From Notamacropus eugenii (taxonomy: Eukaryota; Chordata; Mammalia; Diprotodontia; Macropodidae): 64,000 nucleotides of DNA. Position 1 is the first letter of the stretch. Each line of letters begins with the position of its first letter. Shown piece after piece: positions 26,201-35,200 of this stretch. The stretch spans positions 29,122,903 through 29,186,902 of the forward strand of contig NC_092878.1 of the NCBI RefSeq assembly GCF_028372415.1, read 5' to 3'. The notes below the pieces were generated by a model that saw only the letters and a program-made list of their open reading frames with translations, searched no databases and had not been told where the DNA came from. The translations under genes were made by a program, and so were the position numbers.

Positions 26201-29200
26201 ATGTTGACGGAACTGAAGAAATTTCCAAGATCTCCAGATTGCAGTCAGAGAATTTTATCCAATTACAGCTCAGAAGCCCCCAGTGCCCAGCCCCCAGAGC
26301 TTGGCATTGCTCCCTACCCAACGCCTTCCACTCTCTTGGCTATGCCGGTACCAGAAGGTATGTCATCAGACAGCCTTGTAGAGGAGCACAATGGCCATCC
26401 CAAGGGCAAAGGCTGGTTGGCACCAGAGAACAAGGATGTGATGCATTTCATGTCTAGTCATAGACATCCCTTCCTTCAGTGCAGGCAGCAGGAGGGGCCT
26501 GGGAGGGTTGGCTGGAAGCAGCACGTGTTTGACAGTGCCAGGGACATCTTCTGCAATCGGATTTCATGGAGTTTGGACACACAGAGAGCTGTTTGTTGCT
26601 CCAGTGTAGACAATGACCTCGACACTCTGAGCTCCCCATTCCATTCCCACCTCAGTTCTTATGCCAACACCCATGGTGTGTCCCTTAGTAGCACTGAGAA
26701 TCCTTCAGTCTTAGAAGAAGAAAGGAAGAGGTGTAAGATTTCTCATGTTTTCAGGAACCATCATGGTTTCTCAGATACATCCATAACAGCACCCTCAACC
26801 AGGACCCCAGACAAGGCAGGTGATGGCCTACCTGAGGACAGCACTCTGACAGAGCAGGAGGGTGTCTCAGGGCAGATGGACAACATCGAACTGCTGTATC
26901 CCACCAAGTCTGAGTCCTGGCCAAAGGCTGGTGTAGCCACCTGTGAGCAGGGGACAGCGAGCCTGGCTCCGCCTAAGCTGCAGCAGCTTCCCATGCATTG
27001 TCAGGGCTGTGTAGATGTCACTCACCCAAATCCAGAGGCTACCAGGTCACGCCCACCCCATGCGTCATGGACCAATATGCAGAACCTATCGATGCACCTT
27101 TCACAGCTCCTTCACAACACCTCAGAGCTGCTGGGGAACCTCTCCCATCAGGGTAAAGGTGAGAGAGAGCGGAGCATTAAGGCTGAGGCCCTTGAAGAGG
27201 CCCCCAAGGCGGTGACGATGGACAACAGCACTCAGACCACCATGGATGTGGGTATCCAGACTGATGAGACGGATCCAGCCCCCCTGGATGTCTTCCTCCA
27301 TTCTTCTGGGCACAGCAAGTTAGCTGGTCCTCAGGAAGCGAATGTGACTACCCCAAAACATGGCTCTCTGGGTGGGATGGATACTCCGGACATTCCTCAG
27401 GAGGACTACCCCCCAGTGTTTCAGGAGAAGGGGCCTGGAGGCCCAGCAGAGAAGAAGCAGATTTCTTCCAGCCCTGGTAACCAGAGGCACTACCTCATTC
27501 CACAGAACTCTCCAGGCACATCCCATCATAGCCTCAGTTTTCAGAAACACTCCCCAGCCCAAGATCTATTAAACCTCCAAACTTCCTCTGCTATATCTCC
27601 AACCCAGAGTTCCCAGAGGAATGGGTCCTCATGCACAGTGGTCACTAGCCCAACTTTGTGCACCATGTCCTCGGCCAGAGGCTCTTCTCTTCAGGGGAGA
27701 TGGTCTACTTGTGAATCCACAAGCCAGAAGAACAAGAAACCCGGCTTCAGGCATACCTTGTTGGTGGACAGGGCTTCCTCCCCTATCCTGACTCTCAGTG
27801 CCAGCATTCAGGGTCCCCATTCCTCCTCCTCATCCTCCAAACCAACTGGCCCCGCGGTTTCTCACTCGCATTCCACCATCCACCATCAGAAGCCCGGAGC
27901 CACCTGGGTAGCCCCAGGAAACAATTCTTCCCAAACCTGCGATAAAGGAAAGACCAGGAATATTCCTGGAGGGAGTGGGAGTTCCACAGGAAAGAAACTG
28001 AGCAAAGGATCTCCCACATCTTATCTCTCTGGGACCTTGAAGCAGAGCCTGTGGCTTCAAGGAAGCTCGGCTTCCACATCTCCAGGGCCCTTGAATCATC
28101 CCCCAAAATTGCAGGTGCGAGCCTCCTTGGGGCTTCTGGACTGGGAAGAACAGTTGACTGGTGGAAAGGAAAAGCACGGCTCCTGGGAGAGGCCTCTGTA
28201 CGTGTCCCTGCCCACAACAGGGTTGAGCCCCATTGAGGACCAATCTGAAGCCTCAAACACCAGTAACTTTGTGGCAGAGGTGACTTTAGAGGCGCCCAAC
28301 CCCGTCTTGGTTCGGCTAGCCAGCCAGAGCACGAGTTGGTGTCAGAAGAAGATAGACACTGGTGCTGACTCCTCAGAACAGCCCTTGAAGTCTCCTCCCC
28401 AGTCAGAGAGCCCCTCCTTAGGGAGAGTTCTGAACCATTGCGACGGCCCTTTATCCATCTCTGAAGTCAGTGTGGCTCCGGGTATTGGCGGCCAAGTCAG
28501 GGACACCCAATCGGAGGTCCTGCTGAGGTCCTGCCCCGAGAAAGTCCAGGCATCTGAACCCAGGCATTATAGCCTGAGGGACCTTCCTGTCCATAACAAG
28601 TTCAGCAACTGGTGTGGAGTTCAAGGGAGCTCCCCAGCAGGGACCATCCCTGTGGAAGAAGCTATGAATGTTGACATCACTTGCTCCGAGGGGATGGAGA
28701 AGCCAGCCCAGCCTCATGAGCACCTGAGCCCAGTGCCTGAGCAGCTTCAGAGGGAACAGGTTCAGGTGTTGGCTGGAGTCCCATTGGAACTGGGGCCGCA
28801 GACCCCACCCCTCAGTGTGGAGTTGGCCGAAGCCAAGCTTCTCTATGGCCTTGGAGAGACTGATGCTCTGCTGAGGGTGATGCAGAGTGGAACTGGTGAG
28901 GCTCTCATCCCTGTCACTCCAACAAGCCCACACCAGGAGGAAACGTACTTTCGGTAAGTCAGACAAGGCAGTGTGATATAGTGGATGGGAGAGCTGGTCT
29001 CGAACCAAGGAGACCCAGGTTCAGGACTTGCCCCTGACATCTTGGCTGCGTCCTTTATGACTCTAGGCCACTAGTGGCAGATGGGACCACTAAGCCATTT
29101 CTAAGGATCCCTGTGGGCGCCCAATTAACTTAATGTTGTCAGTGTTTTATTATATTTTTATTTTGTTAAATATTTCCCAATGACATTTTAGTCTGCTTTG

Positions 29201-32200
29201 GTCACACACTAATCTGTGGGCCACCTGTGGAACTTCAGGCCCCATGGCTCCTTAAGACAACTCTTAAGAGATTTTTTAAATTGTCAATAGCATTTTATTT
29301 TTTCCAATTACATGTAAAGATAGTTTTCAGCATTCAATTTTAAGTTCCAAATTTTTGTCTCTCCTTCCCCTTCCTATCCCCAAGATGGCAAGCAATCTGA
29401 TAGAGGTTACACACGTACAATCACGTTAAACATATTGCCACATTATCTAAGACTCTAAATTGCAGAGAGGGTGCTGACTTGTGTTGGTAGAGGGAGGAAC
29501 TCATCACCTGTGAGTTCCTTTTACCAATGAAATCCCAATTCCTGTCCCTGTCCTGTGGGTTTGTTAGTTAGGTGTTGTGAATAGAACACTTGAGTCATAG
29601 GAAGACCTGAATTTGAATCCTGCTTATTAGCTATATGACCCCACTCAAACTCAATTTCCTCATCTGTAAAATGGGGTTAATAACAGCACCTCACTGACAA
29701 GGTTGTGAAGATCACATGAGGAAAAATTAATAGCCTGGGGAATGGCGCTAGGGCTGGAGCTGAGGACAATAGAAAGGCTTGTTGAGAAAAGAAAGAAAAG
29801 GAAAAGAAAAGAAAAGAAAGAGCCCCATGAAGACAAGACCACAGGCAAGGAGAGGGTCACTGTCCAAGCATTCAATTGTATAGCAATAGAAATTAAGTAA
29901 AAAAGAATCTAAAGAACTGGGATTTGTGAGATCCTGTGTTGTTCTTACCTGGAATAGTGGGTCTAACTTGAACCATACCTTTCATTCACATTGAGTGGTC
30001 TGCAGACCACCACATGGAGGGGATGAGTGTGGGTCCTGAGTTCATTGCCCCCAGATTCAAGGTTGGGGAGAGGTTAGGCCCAGGGCTAGCTTCAGCTCTC
30101 TTGCTGAGGGTAGAGGAGGGTTAGATGCCAGGGCATTGTAGATGACTCTGATCCCTTCCTATCTTAGGCACTTGAAGACCATTGAGGTGATCCGGAGAGA
30201 GCGGTCAGATCGACTTCAGAACTTCCGCCGCCGGGCCCGTAGCCTCAGCCCTATGAAACAGCTCAGCCTCTTGCCCACCCCGGAAGCGCTCGTCCAGGAT
30301 CCTGACCTGCCTAGCCGTCGGCGAGAATACCTGCAGCAACTTCGAAAAGATGTTGTGGAGACCACTAGGCAAGGACCGGCCCAGAGCTCCACCTGGAGGG
30401 TTGGGAATGGGGGCAGGATGGGAGTCAGGGTTTTGTAATGTTGGCCATCATGAAAGACTCATCCTTCCTTCCTTCCTTCCTTCCTTCCTTCCTTCCTTCC
30501 TTCCTTCCTTCCTTTTCTTTTTCTCTTTCTTTCTTTTTTTCTTTCTCTCTCTCTTTCTTCATTGCTGGAGTCTTCCCTTCTAGTCTGTCTCTGTTGAAGA
30601 GACAAATCAAATTGGAAGAAAGAGACAGGTGAAGAGGAGGACGGGGGTATCTTTGTGTGGATGTGGATGTATAAGTGTTGCTGTTCTGTTGTTCTGGTCA
30701 TGTCCAACTCTTTGTGATGTTTTGGGGTTTTCTTGGCAGAGATACTGGAGTGGTGTGGCCATTTCCTTCTCCAGCTCATATGCAGATAAGGAAACTGAGG
30801 CAAACAGGGTTAGATGATTTGCCCAGAATCTCATAGCTAGTGAGTGTCTGAGGTCAGATTTAACTCAGGAAGTTGAGTCTTCCTAACTCCAGGCCCACCT
30901 AGCTGCCATATATGGCTAGGGCTATACATACATACATACACATATGTATACATGTATGTATGTATACATATAGTTCATAATATAACGTATGTAATATCTA
31001 ACATGTATAATATACGTATACGAAAAAGATAAGAAAATGATAGGAAAAGAAGACAGAGATGAACAAAGCAGAAAGAGAAATGAAGAAGGTTATCATGGGA
31101 AAAGGGTGGATGGGCTTTGTTTCAGTCGCCCATAGCCTAGAGGTTTGGAAGAGCCCAACTTAGCCTGGGATTCCTGCATTCTCTTGCAGCCTCTGTTTCT
31201 GGCATGCCCAGATGTGGGCCCTGAGTCCCAGGGCAGCTCTTCAAGGTCTGGCCCCCTGGGCAGAGATGACAAGGCTATAAGGGGTGGGCTGAGGTGCAGA
31301 GTGAGGGAATTGAGATCTCTGGCTTCCTGGGTGTGTGAAGAGCTTGGCATTTCCTCTTGCTCCTGCTGTAATCCCTGCCAAAGATACCAACATCTGGGTT
31401 CACATGGAGTGTGCAGAGTGGGGTGCAGTCAGGGCTGAGGCAGCCTGCTTGTCCTTCCTCTGTATGTGGAGGAAAGTCATCCTAGTACATCCTTCCCCCC
31501 TTCAGGAGCCTGGAGCCCGTGTCAGATGCCAGGGGTCATCAGCCCTCTGACATTGAGGTGCTGCTCCGAGACTACCAGAGGGCCAGGGAAGAGACCAAGA
31601 TGGAGATTGCTCGAGCACGAGACCGGCTGCGGGAGCGCGCTGAGCAGGAGAAGCAACGCATCCGCCAACAGATAGTCTCCCAGCTTCAACGGGTGTGTGT
31701 CTGTGTGTGTGCGCACGGTTGTGTGTGTTCGTGCGTGTGCGTGGTGTGTGTGCATGTGTGGGTGAGACAGGGGCCTTAAGCCCACATCCATGCTTCTAGC
31801 TATCTCTGGTGCCCTGGAGAGCCAGAGTCGCAGTCTCATGCGATGTATACCAGCCCTGACCACACTGACCCACGCTGATGGACCCACCTTTCCCGGGGCA
31901 GTTGCAAGGAGCTTTGAAATTGGGTGGGAGCTCCTAGGAGTTTTAAGGGGGCTTCCAGGGCTGGTCGACCAATGTCCTTCCCTCCTCAGGAAGAAGCAAA
32001 ACTTCAAACCCTGGTCAGTGTGAGCACCCTGTGCACCACGAGCTCCATGGACAGCCTCTCCTCCTGCCCTACCTCTGGCTATGACAGCAACTTAACCTTA
32101 GCAAGCCAGACCCAGCCTCCAGAGAAGCAGGTAAGGGAGGAGCAGGGTGGGGAAACCAGGCTGGTGAAATAGCCAGGCAGTGTCCCTAGCTGGGATTTCT

Positions 32201-35200
32201 ACCTCATGGGAACTGGGGAGGCAAATGAACAATCCTCTTCGGCCACCCTTTTGAGTGTTGGTCTTGGCCATTCTATATGTCTCTTTCTCCCTGTGGTGTA
32301 TTCAGTGCCCCCCTTCAATCCCGCCCCAACTTCTTTCTTGCTGCCTTAGAATCCAAAGTCAGAGTGCACAGAGGGAGAGAGTTGGTCGGCAATGTTGGTC
32401 ACAGCAAAGAGGTCAGAGGGTCTGGACAAAAAACCGAAAAGACTGTATATAAGGCTTCAGGAAAGGGATTGGTGGCCTCTGAGGATGGAGGGAAAGTGCA
32501 CCTAGAATCAGAATGATGGTGTTCTCTCTTAGGGATAGGGTCAGAAAGGGAGGGTCCCATCTGTCTCTTTCATGCCCTTTCTTTTCTACTCAGCTTGCTT
32601 TCCACCTCAGTATCACTTCCCCCAGCATCCTCCTCTCTGCTCCCTGCCACAGTGGCCAAAGAGGGTAGGATGGAGAATAGATTAATTCCCCCACCGGCCC
32701 TGGCCACTTCCTCCGGCCCTGTTTGTTGGTGTGGACTTGAGGCTAGTACTGGAGGCTTTGGGGAGTAGCTGATCAGTGCCAAGAGACATGGACCTGGAAT
32801 GACCATAGGGACCTGGGGCTAGAGAGCAGATCGTCCAGGGAATGAACTGTCCAGATTTTGGCCATTTTGTATCCCCCCACTCCCACCCACATTCCAGCAA
32901 TCGAAATCAACAAGTCCGTCTTGGGCCATTTCAAGTGAATAATTATGGTGGAATTTTGGGGTGGGGGTTGGAGTCACTGGGAAAAGGACATAACTTCTAT
33001 ACTCTTCCCTCCAGTTCTGAGGGTTCTTTGGGGCCCATGTCTCTGTCCTTTAGGGGAATGCTAACTTATCTTGCTTCAAAGACACCGCTGGAGGGGATGT
33101 GCGGGGCCGCTCTGTGGTGAGAAACCATCAGCTCTACCTGATGGGGTCTGCACAGAAGAACTTAGGTCACAGTAAGTAGGGAAAAGGGAAGCTAAAGTGT
33201 GTGGGCTTTGAGGGCTGTTTCCTGAGAGACTCTAGGGAGGGGAAGGGAGCCACTACTTTCAAGGAAGCTCCCTGTTCCAGAATTCCCATCCCATCCTATC
33301 GCCATTTCTCATCCTTATCTCTTTCCTTCCCTCTCAGAGCGTGGAAGTGAAAGCCACCGAGGCTCCTGCAATGGACCCCAGAAGTCCCTAATCAACCAGT
33401 CAAACTCAGACAGCTGCCCTTCTGCGTCCCTTTGCACCCTCTACCATGATCTGGTCAAGCATGTCCTGGCTAGCACGATGGCTGAAGTAAGCCTTCAGCT
33501 GCCAGGCTTTTTTCTAGTGGAGAGGAATGAGAAACGGGAAAGGGGAGGGAAGAAAGGGCTTTCAAACAGGTTAGGAGACGAGGTGCCCAGGAAACAGGAT
33601 TGCACTTCAAGGGAATCAAATTGGGTGGTGCCTCGCAACTGAGCCTGCCATTGTCTACTTTCAGGTAATGGATGCTTGCTCCGACAACCTGCAAAATCTC
33701 TTCAGCTGCCAGGCCGCTGCAGGCTGGAAGTGAGTTCCTGTGACTTGTCTGTCCTGGGCTTTCCATGACACAGAATTTGGCCCTAACATTTCACTGTCAC
33801 CTTCTCCAGGACCCCACCATTCCATCTTTGTGATCTAAGACCCCAGCCTAACTGATTTCGTCCTCAAATACCCCTCTCGGACCTCTTTTCATAATTTTGA
33901 AATTTTTTTAAATTTCATTTAACAGGCACTTATCCCTCTCACTTTTCCTCATCTTTTCCCCTCCTCCCCTAGAAAAGAAAAATTGTCTTACAGCAAATAA
34001 AGTCAAACAAAAAAATGCCTACATTGGCCATATCCAAAAGTTTATGTCTTGTATGGCACCTTGAATCCATCCCCGCTGTCAAAAAACATCCGTTGGCCTG
34101 CTGGAATCATGTTTTGTTGTTGACTTTCAAAAGTTCCGGTTTTTGTTTTTGCTTTTGTTTTTACAATGTTGTTGTTGTACAACACACAGTTTTCCTAGTT
34201 GTGTTCACGCTCCCCATTCATTCAGATCGTCTCAGAAACCTTTCCTTCCTTCATTTCTCCCATCACAGCAGTATTCCATTCCATCCATGAGCCATGATTT
34301 GTGTAGCTTCTCTCCAGTTGTCTAGTACCCCTCCACTCAGGTATTTTTTTGCCACCACAAAAAGAACTGCTATAAGTACTTTTGTACATACAGATCCTTT
34401 TCTCTTTCTTGAAAGGTTTCTTAGTGGGTCACTGGGACAGTGGGTGTGAGAAGTTTAGTAACTTCTTGGGGCATGACTCCAAATTGCTTTTCAGAATGCC
34501 TAGAACCGTTAAAGCATCAGTTGCATCAATGTGCCTGTTTTCCCACAGCCCCTCCAGTATTTGTCATTTCCTTTTTTTTGTCAAGTTTGTCCATCTCATA
34601 GGGTATATACTTCTTTTAATTATTAGTCATCAGGAGCATTTCTTCATATGACTGTTGTTAGCTTGGACTTCTTTCCTCTAGAATTGCCTGTTCTTTGACT
34701 ATTTATCTATTGAAGAATGTCTCTTATTCTTACAAATGTGAGTCGGTTCCTTAAACATCATGGAGATGAGACCTTTAGTAATGAAGCTTGCATAGTTTTA
34801 TTGGGGCCCATTTTTAATGACCTTATCCATCTTCCCAATCCCCTTGCCTGTCTTCTTTCACTCAGGTACCAGGGTAAAGAAAAGGATGTGCTGACCTACT
34901 ATAAGGGATTTCCCTCTGCTACTCGGCATGGTTTTTTGGGGGCTGGGGTGGTGCCTCAGCCACTACCTCGAGTCTGGGCAGCTGTGAGGGATCCTACCAT
35001 GTGGAGCCTGTATGACAAGTCCATCCAGTCTGCCCAGTTGTGCCAGAAGGTGACCAGCTCCATCAAATTGGGTGAGCCTAAGACCAGGGTGTGAATTAGC
35101 ATATTGGACACTACAGAGACCTTTGTTTTGTAGAGCAAGAAGGAAAAGATAGGAATCCCACAAGCATGAGGAAGAGGGGAGGGGAGGGCAGGGCAAGGAC

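Larger units (their letters stand above)
28954..30167 (+). other. STARD9 intron after the giant exon
   Basis: Contains a MIR-like scrap (about 28965-29060), an old repeat, a SINE and an AAAAG tract. Nothing recognised in 29823-30167. Confidence 0.5.
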
